Part shown: one piece after another, positions 1 through 8,162 of the stretch
How the letters are laid out: each line of letters begins with the position of its first letter
Numbering within the stretch: the first letter of the stretch is position 1
The notes under the pieces: generated by a model
Seen by the model: the letters and a program-made list of their open reading frames with translations, nothing else
Told to the model about the DNA's origin: nothing
Databases searched by the model: none
Made by a program: the position numbers and the translations under genes
DNA from: RGIG8775 sp045660295
Lineage (GTDB): Bacteria; Bacillota; Clostridia; Oscillospirales; CAG-272
Length of the DNA: 64,000 nt
Direction: 5' to 3'
Assembly (NCBI GenBank): GCA_045660295.1
Contig: JAZRDN010000007.1
Coordinates: 1-64,000 of the forward strand

Positions 1-172
1 GTCCACTTTTTCTTTGTACCAAAAGGCGCAAAGAAAAAGTTCACAAAAAGAAACGCCGAAAGGAGCTTTCGCTCGTTGCGACGAGCGAGACAAGGCGCTG
101 CCTTGTCAATCCGCGAGCTTTTAAAAAAGCTCGACCAAAACTTTTGGCGCGGGGGGCGGTGCGTACTATCTT
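1..172 (+). repeat. Dispersed structured repeat, copy A
   Basis: About 170 bp made of a block ending in AAAGAAACGCC followed by three dyads: CGCTCG-TTG-CGACGAGCG, CAAGGCGCTGCCTTG, and AGCTTTTAAAAAAGCT. It then runs through a GACCAAAACTTTTGG tail. The same ordered blocks recur at 10037-10265 (inverted), 10313-10500 and 47790-47990, so this is a genome-specific interspersed repeat rather than a gene. It abuts the 3' end of proA and may act as a transcript end. The short open frame through it is not credible as a gene. Confidence 0.7.
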
Positions 173-1401
173 ATCTGCCCGTTGCCCGTTATGACGTACT
201 TATAAGTCGTAAGCTCGGGCAGTCCCATAGGTCCTCTGGCATGGAGCTTCTGGGTGGAAATCCCCATCTCACATCCAAATCCGAACTCGCCGCCGTCGGT
301 GAAGCGTGTTGAAGCGTTCACGTAGACCGCCGCGCTATCCACGCAAGCGGTGAAAAGGTCGCACGCGTTCTTATCCTCGGCTATTATCGCCTCGCTATGC
401 GATGTGGAGTGCTTTGCGATATGCTCCACCGCCGCCTCAACTCCGTCAACCACGCCCACGGCGAGGATATAATCAAGAAACTCGGTATCAAAATCATCCG
501 CGCCAGCGGGTGTGCCGTCAATTATCCTCTGTGCCCTCTCGTCAAGGCGAAGCTCGACCTTTGAGAGTCTCTCGCTAAGCAAGGGCAAAAAGCTCTCGGC
601 TATGGCGCTATCCACCAGACAGACCTCGGCGGCGTTACAGACCGAGGGACGGCTTGTTTTTGCGTTCTCGATTATGTCAAGCGCCATGCTTATATTCGCC
701 GACTTATCAACGTAGATATGACAGATTCCCGTACCCGTCTGTATACAAGGAACGGTGGCGTTTTCTATGCAGGCTCTTATAAGCCCCGCACCGCCGCGAG
801 GAATAAGCATATCAACGTATCCGTTGGCGCGCATAAGCTCGGTAGCACTCCCACGCGTGGTATCCTCGATAAGGTTTACCGCATCCTCGGGAAGCCCCGT
901 GAGGGCAAGCCCCCTGCGAATCACCTTTACTATCTCGCTTGAAGTGAGGTAAGCCTCTTTTCCTCCGCGCAGTACGCAAACGTTTCCGCTCTTAAGCGCA
1001 AGCGCCGCCGCGTCTGACGTGACGTTGGGACGGCTCTCGTAGATGATAGCCACAACGCCCATGCTCACGCTTATCTTTTTTATCACAAGCCCATTTGGAC
1101 GTGTGTTTTCCTCAATAACTCTGCCAAGCGGGGACGGCAGAGCCGCCACACCTCTTATGCCGTCAGCCATTCCGACGATACGCTTTTCGTCAAGGCGGAG
1201 TCTGTCCTTCATCACGTCGGATATTCCCTCTGCCCTTTCGATATCCCCCGCGTTAGCCGCCAGTATCGCCTCAAGCGACTCTTGCTCACAGAGCAGGTCG
1301 GCTATTTTCAAAAGCGCCTTATTTATTTTTTCTCCGTCAGCCGCCGAAAGCTTCGGAACGGCTGCCTTTGCGGCTTCAAGTATCTCTTTTGTGGTTCTCA
1401 T
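166..1401 (-). CDS. proA: Gamma-glutamyl phosphate reductase
   Basis: Second step of proline synthesis: NADPH-dependent reduction of gamma-glutamyl phosphate to glutamate semialdehyde in the cytoplasm. The 411-residue protein has the normal family length and an aldehyde-dehydrogenase fold. The catalytic cysteine lies in SRPSVCNAAE (about C255), and the PRGG segment near residue 201 and the C-terminal FGFGCEMGIST segment are typical. An ATG at 1401 with AAAGGA seven bases upstream is preferred over an in-frame TTG at 1407 that overlaps the proB stop. It is translationally coupled to proB just upstream. proC is not in the window. Confidence 0.95.
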   Translation of the reverse strand: MRTTKEILEAAKAAVPKLSAADGEKINKALLKIADLLCEQESLEAILAANAGDIERAEGISDVMKDRLRLDEKRIVGMADGIRGVAALPSPLGRVIEENTRPNGLVIKKISVSMGVVAIIYESRPNVTSDAAALALKSGNVCVLRGGKEAYLTSSEIVKVIRRGLALTGLPEDAVNLIEDTTRGSATELMRANGYVDMLIPRGGAGLIRACIENATVPCIQTGTGICHIYVDKSANISMALDIIENAKTSRPSVCNAAEVCLVDSAIAESFLPLLSERLSKVELRLDERAQRIIDGTPAGADDFDTEFLDYILAVGVVDGVEAAVEHIAKHSTSHSEAIIAEDKNACDLFTACVDSAAVYVNASTRFTDGGEFGFGCEMGISTQKLHARGPMGLPELTTYKYVITGNGQIR

Positions 1402-1403
1402 TT

Positions 1404-2171
1404 TCAATCCTTTGCGTAAAATCTCGTTCCCACCGACCTGCCATCGGCGATGTCGTAAAGTGTCTCGGGGTGCTCGCCGTTGGTGATTATCATGTCACAG
1501 CCCTTTTCGGTAGCTATCTGCGCCGCATGGAGCTTGGTAGCCATTCCGCCTGTGCCAAGCGCCGAGCCCTTGCCGCCTCCGAGGGCGATTATGTTTTCGT
1601 CTATCTCATAGACGCTCTCGATAAGTCTCGCGCCACAGTCCTTTCTCGGGTCGGCGGTGAAAAGCCCGTCGATATCCGACAAAAGCACCAGCAAATCAGC
1701 CCTCACGCTGACCGCGACTATGCCCGCGAGCGTATCGTTGTCGCCTATTTCTATCTCCTCGGTAGCCACTGTGTCGTTCTCGTTTATAATGGGAAGCACC
1801 TGCATGTCAAGCAAACGCTTCATGGTATTCTCAAAGTTGGTATGGCGCTTCTCGTTTCTAAGGTCCTCCGCGGTCAGTAATATCTGCGCCACGGTGTGGT
1901 TATACTCGGCAAAGAGCTTGTCGTATGTATACATAACCTCGCACTGACCGACACCCGCCGCCGCTTGCTTGCCCGCGGTATCCGAGGGTCTTGAGGGCAG
2001 ATTCAGCTTACCCACGCCCATACCGATAGCGCCCGAGGAGACGAGTATTATCTCATGCCCCGCGTTTTTAAGGTCGCTGAGCACCTTACACAAAAGCTCT
2101 ATCCTTCTTATGTTGAGTCTGCCGCTCGCGTGCGCCAGCGTAGACGTTCCTACCTTTACGACCAGTTTCAT
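1404..2171 (-). CDS. proB: Glutamate 5-kinase (short form, no PUA domain)
   Basis: Phosphorylates glutamate to gamma-glutamyl phosphate, the first step of proline synthesis. The protein opens with the amino-acid-kinase signature KVGTSTL and contains VSSGAIGMGVG and a GTGGMATKL segment. The start at 2171 is set by GGAGG eight bases upstream; the frame stays open further but without a better site. At 255 residues it ends after the kinase domain, so the C-terminal PUA domain of the approximately 370-residue enzymes is absent. PUA-less forms exist in other bacteria. First gene of a proB-proA pair. Confidence 0.94.
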   Translation of the reverse strand: MKLVVKVGTSTLAHASGRLNIRRIELLCKVLSDLKNAGHEIILVSSGAIGMGVGKLNLPSRPSDTAGKQAAAGVGQCEVMYTYDKLFAEYNHTVAQILLTAEDLRNEKRHTNFENTMKRLLDMQVLPIINENDTVATEEIEIGDNDTLAGIVAVSVRADLLVLLSDIDGLFTADPRKDCGARLIESVYEIDENIIALGGGKGSALGTGGMATKLHAAQIATEKGCDMIITNGEHPETLYDIADGRSVGTRFYAKD

Positions 2172-2214
2172 AAAAACCTCCGAAATATACGAATATAAAC
2201 AAAATTCCATTTTA

Positions 2215-2243
2215 AGTATAACACACATTTACAATTTTAGCAA
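2215..2243 (-). promoter_or_regulatory. Promoter of proBA
   Basis: On the minus strand TTGCTA (-35), 17 bp, then TATACT (-10), ending about 44 bp before the proB start. Sigma-A type by sequence. Confidence 0.6.
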
Positions 2244-2261
2244 TATATTTTTTCTCATTTA

Positions 2262-2290
2262 TTGACAAATTTCACCGAAAGTCGTATACT
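2262..2290 (+). promoter_or_regulatory. Promoter of the serine hydrolase gene
   Basis: TTGACA, 17 bp, TATACT; the -10 ends about 30 bp before the ATG at 2321. It is divergent from the proBA promoter. Confidence 0.75.
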
Positions 2291-2320
2291 TGTTTTGAAA
2301 AAAGCCAAAAGGAGAACACC

Positions 2321-3448
2321 ATGGACTTCACAAAACTTGACAAACTTATCGACAGTCTGCCCGCATGCGGCATTCCCATGTGCGACCTTGCGGTCACTTA
2401 CAAAGGTGAGCTTGTTTACCGACACAGCTCGGGCTACTCCGACGCCGAGCTTACAAAGCCCACGTCGGCAGACGATATATACTGGATATTCTCAAACACA
2501 AAAATAACCACCTGCATCGCGGCAATGAGGCTTATAGAGGAAGGTAAAATGGCGCTTGACGACAAGCTCTCCAAGTACATTCCCGAATTTGAGAGCATGC
2601 AGGTAAGAAAGCAGGACGGCAGTATAGTTCCCGCCCAAACTCCGATAACCATAGAGCACCTTTTCACCATGTCGGCGGGCTTTGACTACAACGTTGCCGC
2701 CGCGCCCATAAAGGCGGCAAGGGAAGCGCGCGGAAACACACTCGACATAGTAAGAGCGATGTCAAAGGTTCCCCTCGGCTTCGAACCGGGCACCAACTAC
2801 CGATACAGTCTTTGCCACGACATTCTCGCGGCGGTGGTCGAGGTAGTAAGCGGAATGAAGTTTTCCGAATACACCGACAAATACATTTTCAAGCCCCTTG
2901 GCATGACCAACACCGGCTTCCGCCCCACCGAGGAGCAGAAAAAGAGATTTTCGGCAATGTACAACTACCACGGCGGAGTAAACAAGGCTATTCTCACCGA
3001 ATGTACCAACAGCTACGCCTTTTCCGACACTTACGACAGCGGCGGAGCGGGGCTCTACTCTACTGTTGACGACTATCTCAAGCTGGTAACGGCGATAGCG
3101 CTGGGCGGGACCACCAAGGACGGTTATCACCTGCTCTCCCGAGAGTCGATAAATCAAATGCAGGTCAACCGCATTTGCGACGAGGGCAGAAGAAGCTTTT
3201 CAACCTCCCGCCTCTTCGGCTACGGCTGGGGACTTTGCGGACGTGTACACGTTGACCCCGTAGTCTCGCACTCCAAGTCGCCCGTAGGCGAGTTCGGCTG
3301 GGACGGTGCGGCAGGCGCTTTCAACATGATGGACCCCGAAAAGCAGATCGCTCTTTACATGGGCACGCAGGTCAGGGGCTGTCAGTACATCTATCACAAG
3401 ATACACCCCGAAATAATCAACCTCGTTTACGAGGCGATAGAGGGGTAA
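2321..3448 (+). CDS. Beta-lactamase-family serine hydrolase (class C fold)
   Basis: A 375-residue hydrolase of the penicillin-binding-protein/EstB-type esterase superfamily. The nucleophile motif SxxK is at S58-N-T-K61. The second motif appears as YRYSLCHD near residue 160, where the usual YxN third residue is Leu. A GEFGWDGAAG segment near residue 325 stands in for the third (KTG/HxG-like) motif. No signal peptide is visible, so it is probably cytoplasmic and more likely an esterase or peptidase than a true lactamase. The substrate cannot be read. It is monocistronic: its own promoter lies upstream and a hairpin follows the stop. Confidence 0.8.
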   Translation: MDFTKLDKLIDSLPACGIPMCDLAVTYKGELVYRHSSGYSDAELTKPTSADDIYWIFSNTKITTCIAAMRLIEEGKMALDDKLSKYIPEFESMQVRKQDGSIVPAQTPITIEHLFTMSAGFDYNVAAAPIKAAREARGNTLDIVRAMSKVPLGFEPGTNYRYSLCHDILAAVVEVVSGMKFSEYTDKYIFKPLGMTNTGFRPTEEQKKRFSAMYNYHGGVNKAILTECTNSYAFSDTYDSGGAGLYSTVDDYLKLVTAIALGGTTKDGYHLLSRESINQMQVNRICDEGRRSFSTSRLFGYGWGLCGRVHVDPVVSHSKSPVGEFGWDGAAGAFNMMDPEKQIALYMGTQVRGCQYIYHKIHPEIINLVYEAIEG

Positions 3449-3454
3449 AACCTA

Positions 3455-3490
3455 AAAGGAGCTGTTCCGAATGGAGCAGCTCCTTTTTTA
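3455..3490. terminator. Bidirectional intrinsic terminator
   Basis: AAAAGGAGCTG-TTCCGAATGG-AGCAGCTCCTTTTTT forms a GC-rich stem with a T run on each side, between two convergent genes. Confidence 0.75.
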
Positions 3491-3493
3491 CTG

Positions 3494-3802
3494 TCAGTTC
3501 GCGTACTTCTCGTCAAAACAATCGACAAGCTCGTACACGTTCTTATTTATTTCGATCATTTTATCGGTGAGGTCGTGATACTCGTTATGGGTATTTGAAA
3601 CTATACCCTTATTGGAATCCATACTCGACACGTCGGCTGCCTCGCCTGTAACGTTGAGCGCCTCTACTCCGTCGCCGTCAGAGGAAATAATTTTGTCCGC
3701 AATTACGTCATTTGCCTCTGCCTTTTCGGGCTCTGCCACAGCGCATCCGCACTGAAAAAGCATTACTACAGCAAGCAAAAGGACAAGCAATCTCTTTTTC
3801 AT
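3494..3802 (-). CDS. Small lipoprotein of unknown function
   Basis: A 102-residue secreted protein. It begins MKKRLLVLLLAVV and has a lipobox-like end around MLFQC-GC, so it should be exported and lipid-anchored after cleavage before the first Cys. The mature part is acidic and polar (Asp, Glu and Asn rich) with a helical C-terminus, and no family is recognised. The ATG at 3802 is chosen because AGGGAG precedes it and the hydrophobic core then starts at once. It is converging with the upstream hydrolase gene. Confidence 0.7.
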   Translation of the reverse strand: MKKRLLVLLLAVVMLFQCGCAVAEPEKAEANDVIADKIISSDGDGVEALNVTGEAADVSSMDSNKGIVSNTHNEYHDLTDKMIEINKNVYELVDCFDEKYAN

Positions 3803-4040
3803 GTGTTTTCTCCCTTGATCTTTTATTTTCACTAAAAATCATTTTACCACACTTTCACCGCGTGCGCAATGGATTTTTTCAGGCACTTTTATGGATTTTT
3901 TAGCGCGCGAGAGCAATATTTAAAACAATTTTACAGTTAATTTCATCACAAAAAAGCGCTTAATGTCAATAGTGCCGCCCCCTTTTCTACTTCTTGACCA
4001 ATCGCTCCGTACACAAATTATATATTATGACCAAACACAG

Positions 4041-4116
4041 AAAAACGCCCATCAAGCGAAAGCAAAGATGGGCGTTTTTCGACAGAATGAAAGGGCTGCC
4101 GCTTGGCAGCCCTTTG
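4041..4116 (-). terminator. Two tandem terminator hairpins after the AraC gene
   Basis: AAAGGGCTGCC-AAGC-GGCAGCCCTTT lies directly past the stop of the AraC gene (4128). A second stem, AACGCCCATC with GATGGGCGTT, is at 4041-4079. The rest of the 3803-4127 interval holds nothing else recognisable. Confidence 0.7.
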
Positions 4117-4127
4117 ATAAAACAAAA

Positions 4128-4961
4128 TTATTTTCCGTTTTTCTGTCTGTACTGAGAGGGAGACATTCCGTAGGCGCTCTTAAACTTCTTGCTGAAGTAA
4201 AGCGCGTCGTCAAAGCCCAGCATATCGGCGATCTCATTCATGGGTATATCGGATATAGAAAGAAGCTCAGCTGCCTTCTGCATAAGGATATTGGACTTAT
4301 ACTTCGAGGGCGAGCAACCCTTACACTCGGTAAACAGGTGAATGAAATGGAACTTACTTATACCGCACATTTCTGCATATTCTTCGTTTTTATACCAAAC
4401 GCTGTAATTTTGCTCCATAGCCTTGATAGCAGGAAGAAGAACCTCATATTTTCCGTCGCTTTTAAGGGCATGGTCGGTAAGCCTTGCCATCTCGGAAAGA
4501 AGCATTATGAAGAGCGAGTTGCACTTGGTTAGATAGCAATACTCTCCATATGTATATTCCTTTATCAACATATTGATCGCCTTGCATATTCCGGCATCAA
4601 CGTCAATAAAATAATAGTGTTCTTTATCAAGACCGCAATCCTCGAGTATATCCTTTACTCCCGTTCCGGAGAAATGCGCCCAGTAATAGGAGACGGTGTC
4701 CTCCTCGTAGCTTCCGTATATCTGTGCTTCACCCGGCTTGAAAATCACCAGATTACCCGCGCCCAGATCCATACGCTTTCCGTCCAACTCAAAGTACATC
4801 GTTCCGTCGATAATATAAACGAAATGATAGTCCTTGCGTCCCTTGGGCTTATTGACTTCGATAGGTGTGGTCATTTCCGCGCAGAGACCGCAGTTGATTA
4901 TCTCAAGATATTTCTTGCTTACTATTTCCTTAGCAGACGAATTTATCTGAACGATTTGCAT
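4128..4961 (-). CDS. AraC-family transcriptional regulator
   Basis: A 277-residue DNA-binding regulator. Residues about 20-140 form a cupin-like effector domain (MDLGAGNLVIFKPGEAQIY is typical). Residues about 175-275 hold two helix-turn-helix units ending in the family signature around MNEIADMLGFDDALYFSKKFKSAYG and SPSQYRQ. Such proteins usually sense a sugar or related small molecule. No adjacent catabolic gene shows what it controls, because the flanking genes point elsewhere. A strong promoter lies upstream and a double terminator downstream, so it is monocistronic. Confidence 0.9.
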   Translation of the reverse strand: MQIVQINSSAKEIVSKKYLEIINCGLCAEMTTPIEVNKPKGRKDYHFVYIIDGTMYFELDGKRMDLGAGNLVIFKPGEAQIYGSYEEDTVSYYWAHFSGTGVKDILEDCGLDKEHYYFIDVDAGICKAINMLIKEYTYGEYCYLTKCNSLFIMLLSEMARLTDHALKSDGKYEVLLPAIKAMEQNYSVWYKNEEYAEMCGISKFHFIHLFTECKGCSPSKYKSNILMQKAAELLSISDIPMNEIADMLGFDDALYFSKKFKSAYGMSPSQYRQKNGK

Positions 4962-4994
4962 ATAAACGTCCCCCTTAATTTATTCTACATGGAA

Positions 4995-5023
4995 ATGATA
5001 TCACATTTTCTCGGTTATGTCAA
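4995..5023 (-). promoter_or_regulatory. Promoter of the AraC-family gene
   Basis: Minus-strand TTGACA, 17 bp, TATCAT. Confidence 0.75.
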
Positions 5024-5126
5024 GTGCTTTCTCGCATTTTTTTCCATATTTTTTATTATAATCCCCTATTCAACGACATCTTTAACTTTCATATAAGCAA
5101 TAAACCCGAAACAAGGAGAACACGCC

Positions 5127-5816
5127 ATGCTCGCCCAATTTTTGACCCTGATAACCAAATTCGCCCATGTAGTGCTGGGAATAGGAAGTCCGCAGTCCTT
5201 CCCACCTCCACTGGGCAAGGAGGTTGAAACCGAATATTTCAGGCTTGCCGCGAGGGGTGACGAGGAAGCGCGAAGCAAGCTGATATTGCACAATCTGCGG
5301 CTCGTCGCCCACATAGTAAAAAAATACTATCCCACGGTAAAATTCCAAGAGGACCTTATCTCAATAGGCTCTATCGGTCTGGTGAAGGCGGTTGACAGCT
5401 TCTCGGTGGAAAACGGCACAAAATTCGCAACCTACGCCGCCAAGTGCATACAGAACGAGATACTCATGTATTTTCGCTCTCAAAAAAAGCTCTGCTCCGA
5501 AATTTCGATAAACGAGACCATCGACGTTGACCGCGACGGGAATCCGCTTACATACACCGACATTCTCTGCTCCGAGGAAAACGTCAGCGAGGAGATAGGG
5601 CGCAAGGTACAGACCGACAAGCTGATTCAGTTGGTAGAGAATCTCCTTACCGAGCGCGAACGGCAGATAATCGTCATGCGATACGGGCTGTACGGCGTTC
5701 CTCCCGTAACTCAGAGAGAAATAGCCTCTATACTGAAAATTTCACGCTCATACGTTAGCAGAATAGAAAAAAGTGCTTTATCAAAGCTATCCGAGGCATT
5801 CGACAACAATACATAA
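5127..5816 (+). CDS. sigK: RNA polymerase sporulation sigma factor, sigma-K type
   Basis: Late mother-cell sigma factor that directs RNA polymerase to coat and cortex genes. The 229-residue protein has the SigK/SigE order. A hydrophobic pro-sequence-like N-terminus (MLAQFLTLITKFAHVVLGIG) comes first, then region 2 (HNLRLVAHIVKKY, EDLISIGSIGLVKA, FATYAAKCIQNEILMYFR). Region 4 ends TQREIASILKISRSYVSRIEKSAL. The gene is uninterrupted, so no skin-type element splits it here. An ATG with AAGGAG fits. The N-terminal hydrophobic stretch is consistent with a pro-form activated by a membrane protease, as known for this family. Confidence 0.92.
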   Translation: MLAQFLTLITKFAHVVLGIGSPQSFPPPLGKEVETEYFRLAARGDEEARSKLILHNLRLVAHIVKKYYPTVKFQEDLISIGSIGLVKAVDSFSVENGTKFATYAAKCIQNEILMYFRSQKKLCSEISINETIDVDRDGNPLTYTDILCSEENVSEEIGRKVQTDKLIQLVENLLTERERQIIVMRYGLYGVPPVTQREIASILKISRSYVSRIEKSALSKLSEAFDNNT

Positions 5817-5878
5817 TATAAAATATATTGTCAAAATCAAAAGCCACGGCGCCATATCAAAAAAAGCCGTTTTCCCCC

Positions 5879-5907
5879 TTGCAATTTTGAAAGTTTTATG
5901 ATATAAT
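5879..5907 (+). promoter_or_regulatory. Promoter of the glm operon
   Basis: TTGCAA, 17 bp, TATAAT, about 46 bp before the first gene of the amino-sugar operon. Confidence 0.7.
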
Positions 5908-5953
5908 AATATAAATATATTTAATCGTAATTTAATCATAAGGAGGTGAAAAC

Positions 5954-6619
5954 ATGAAAGAACTCTCGGTCGCCGAGCTTTTTGACCTGTCACACACGCT
6001 GGCTTCCCCTCTGCTCTCCTCGGTCACGTACCCATGGGAAGCGCTTCCAAAGATAAAGGAATTTATTCTTGAGCTTGGAAAAACGCTCCCAGCGAACGAG
6101 TACGACTCCCCCGCGGATGGCATATGGATATCCAAGGACGCAAGTGTCGCGCCGAGCGCGGTCATAAATCCGCCCTGCATAATCGGAAAGGGTGCGGAGA
6201 TAAGACATTGTGCTTTTATTCGCGGCTCTGCCCTTGTGGGCGAGGGCGCGGTAGTGGGTAACTCCTGCGAGCTTAAGAACTGTATTCTTTTCGACAAGGT
6301 TCAGGTACCCCACTTCAACTATGTAGGCGACTCCATCTTGGGCTTCAAGTCTCACATGGGCGCGGGCTCTATAACGTCAAACGTCAAGAGCGATAAAACG
6401 AACGTGGTGATAAGCGCAAACGGCGAAAAGATAACCACGGGACTCAAAAAGATCGGCGCTATCTTAGGCGACGAGGTAGAAGTGGGCTGTAACAGTGTTC
6501 TCAACCCCGGAACAGTCGTAGGCAAAAACAGCAATATCTACCCCCTGTCGAGTGTGCGCGGCTATATTCCGCCCAAGCACATCCTCAAATCCCCCGACTG
6601 CATCGTAATCAAAAAATAA
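5954..6619 (+). CDS. Hexapeptide-repeat transferase, GlmU acetyltransferase-like
   Basis: A 221-residue left-handed beta-helix protein. Hexapeptide-type repeats run from about residue 60 to 200 (for example IGKGAEIRHCAFIRGSALVG), and the VPHFNYVGDSILG and HMGAGSITSNVK stretch resembles the acetyltransferase half of GlmU-type and archaeal bifunctional enzymes. No nucleotidyltransferase domain is present. It starts behind a full AAGGAGGTG site and is followed after 15 bp by glmM. The likely role is glucosamine-1-phosphate N-acetylation in the UDP-GlcNAc route, with uridylyl transfer done elsewhere. That role rests mainly on context. Confidence 0.75.
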   Translation: MKELSVAELFDLSHTLASPLLSSVTYPWEALPKIKEFILELGKTLPANEYDSPADGIWISKDASVAPSAVINPPCIIGKGAEIRHCAFIRGSALVGEGAVVGNSCELKNCILFDKVQVPHFNYVGDSILGFKSHMGAGSITSNVKSDKTNVVISANGEKITTGLKKIGAILGDEVEVGCNSVLNPGTVVGKNSNIYPLSSVRGYIPPKHILKSPDCIVIKK

Positions 6620-6634
6620 CGAAAGGACAAAATT

Positions 6635-7993
6635 ATGGGAAGACTTTTTGGAACTGACGGAATAAGAGGCATCGCCAACACCGAGCTTGGTTGCGACAAA
6701 GCAATGACCATCGGACGAGCCGCCGCTATCGTTCTGTCAAAGGGTCTTGAAAAAAGACCTACGTTTATCATAGGCTCGGACACCAGAGCGTCCTCCGAAA
6801 TGCTTGGCGCGGCGGTATCGGCAGGAATCTGCTCGGCGGGCGCTAATGTCATCATGCTCGGCGTTGTCCCCACCCCCGCGGTAGCCTATCTCGTACAGAC
6901 CTGCAAAGCAGACGCGGGCGTTATGATCTCGGCATCACACAACCCCTTTGAGTACAACGGAATCAAGATCTTCAACGGTGACGGCTTCAAGTTGCCCGAC
7001 GAGCTTGAGGAAGAAATAGAGGATATTATCCTGGGCGTTGAGGCGGTAGAAAGCCAGCCCCCCACAGGCGGCGAGATCGGTCGTATTACCTACAAGTACG
7101 ACGCTGTTTCGACTTACATGGAGCACGTAAAGGCATCGACCGCGGCAAATTTTGAGGGACTCAACATCGCTATCGACTGCGCGAACGGCTCGTCCTCTGT
7201 ATCGGCTGAAAAGCTTTTCGTTGAGCTTGGCGCTACGGTACATATGCTCAGCAACCACCCCAACGGAATCAACATCAACAAGAACTGCGGCTCTACCCAC
7301 ATGGAGCGCCTGCAAAAGTACGTGCTTGACAACAAGCTCGATTGCGGTCTCGCCTTTGACGGAGACGCCGACAGATTTCTCTGCGTTGACGAAAAGGGCA
7401 ACATCATCGACGGCGACATGATAATGGCTATCTGCTCGCTTGATATGAAGAAAAAGGGCAAGCTTGCTCAAAACACGGTAGTCGGAACTATCATGACAAA
7501 CTTCGGATTTACCAAGTTCTGCGCCGAAAACGGAATTAATTTCATCGCAACAAAGGTTGGCGACAGATTCGTGCTTGAGGAGATGAATCTTTGCGGCTAC
7601 GCGCTCGGTGGCGAGCAGTCGGGTCACATCATATTCCGCGAATACGCGACCACGGGCGACGGTCAGCTCACCGCCGTTCAGCTTCTTTCTATCATGGTTG
7701 AGGAGAAAAAGACGCTCTCCGCGCTTGCTTCGGTAATGACCAAGGCGCCTCAGACTATGATAAATCTCGAAATTTCGGCAAACGGAAAGCGACTTTTCTA
7801 TACGGACGCTACTGTCAAAAAGGCGATCGACGACGCCGCGGCAGAGCTCGGAAGCACGGGAAGGATCGTTGTTCGTCCCTCGGGAACAGAGCCTCTTATC
7901 AGAGTTATGGCTGAGGGTGAGAACACCGAAATTATCGAAAATGTTGCCAAGAAGGTTGCCGATGTCATTACAGTAAGACTTGGCAACAAGTAA
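6635..7993 (+). CDS. glmM: Phosphoglucosamine mutase
   Basis: Interconverts glucosamine-6-phosphate and glucosamine-1-phosphate for peptidoglycan precursor synthesis. The 452-residue protein has the normal family length. It begins GRLFGTDGIRG, carries the phosphoserine loop ISASHNP near residue 101, the metal loop DGDADRF near residue 245, a GGEQSGH sugar-binding motif near residue 327 and the C-terminal phosphate site RPSGTEPLIRV. It sits between the acyltransferase-like gene and glmS in one operon. Confidence 0.97.
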   Translation: MGRLFGTDGIRGIANTELGCDKAMTIGRAAAIVLSKGLEKRPTFIIGSDTRASSEMLGAAVSAGICSAGANVIMLGVVPTPAVAYLVQTCKADAGVMISASHNPFEYNGIKIFNGDGFKLPDELEEEIEDIILGVEAVESQPPTGGEIGRITYKYDAVSTYMEHVKASTAANFEGLNIAIDCANGSSSVSAEKLFVELGATVHMLSNHPNGININKNCGSTHMERLQKYVLDNKLDCGLAFDGDADRFLCVDEKGNIIDGDMIMAICSLDMKKKGKLAQNTVVGTIMTNFGFTKFCAENGINFIATKVGDRFVLEEMNLCGYALGGEQSGHIIFREYATTGDGQLTAVQLLSIMVEEKKTLSALASVMTKAPQTMINLEISANGKRLFYTDATVKKAIDDAAAELGSTGRIVVRPSGTEPLIRVMAEGENTEIIENVAKKVADVITVRLGNK

Positions 7994-7999
7994 TAAGAT

Positions 8000-8134
8000 G
8001 CGAGCGCCAGACCGTCTTACGGCGGTTAACGAGGTAGAGGATTTATCGAAATATTCGGCGGATATCCTCTCGGCAGATACAACTGTCGCAGGCTGTTTAC
8101 AAATATACGGGCAACCGTAAAACAAAAAGACAGT
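8000..8134 (+). ncRNA. glmS ribozyme (GlcN6P-activated self-cleaving riboswitch)
   Basis: The glmM-glmS gap contains the conserved core in order: AGCGCCAG at 8003, GTTAACGAGG at 8025, TTTATCGAAATATTCGGCGGAT near 8041 (spaced as in the family), then a downstream pseudoknot-type region with CTGT and ACAG arms. By family knowledge, cleavage falls just 5' of the G at 8004 when glucosamine-6-phosphate binds, which destabilises the glmS message. It lies upstream of glmS but downstream of glmM, so feedback would act on glmS without removing glmM expression. Confidence 0.93.
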
Positions 8135-8162
8135 CAAATAATATTTGAGGTAACGATTTAAT

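Noticed and set aside
5127..5816. Search for a skin-like prophage insertion in sigK
   Set aside because: The coding frame is continuous from the pro-sequence to region 4.
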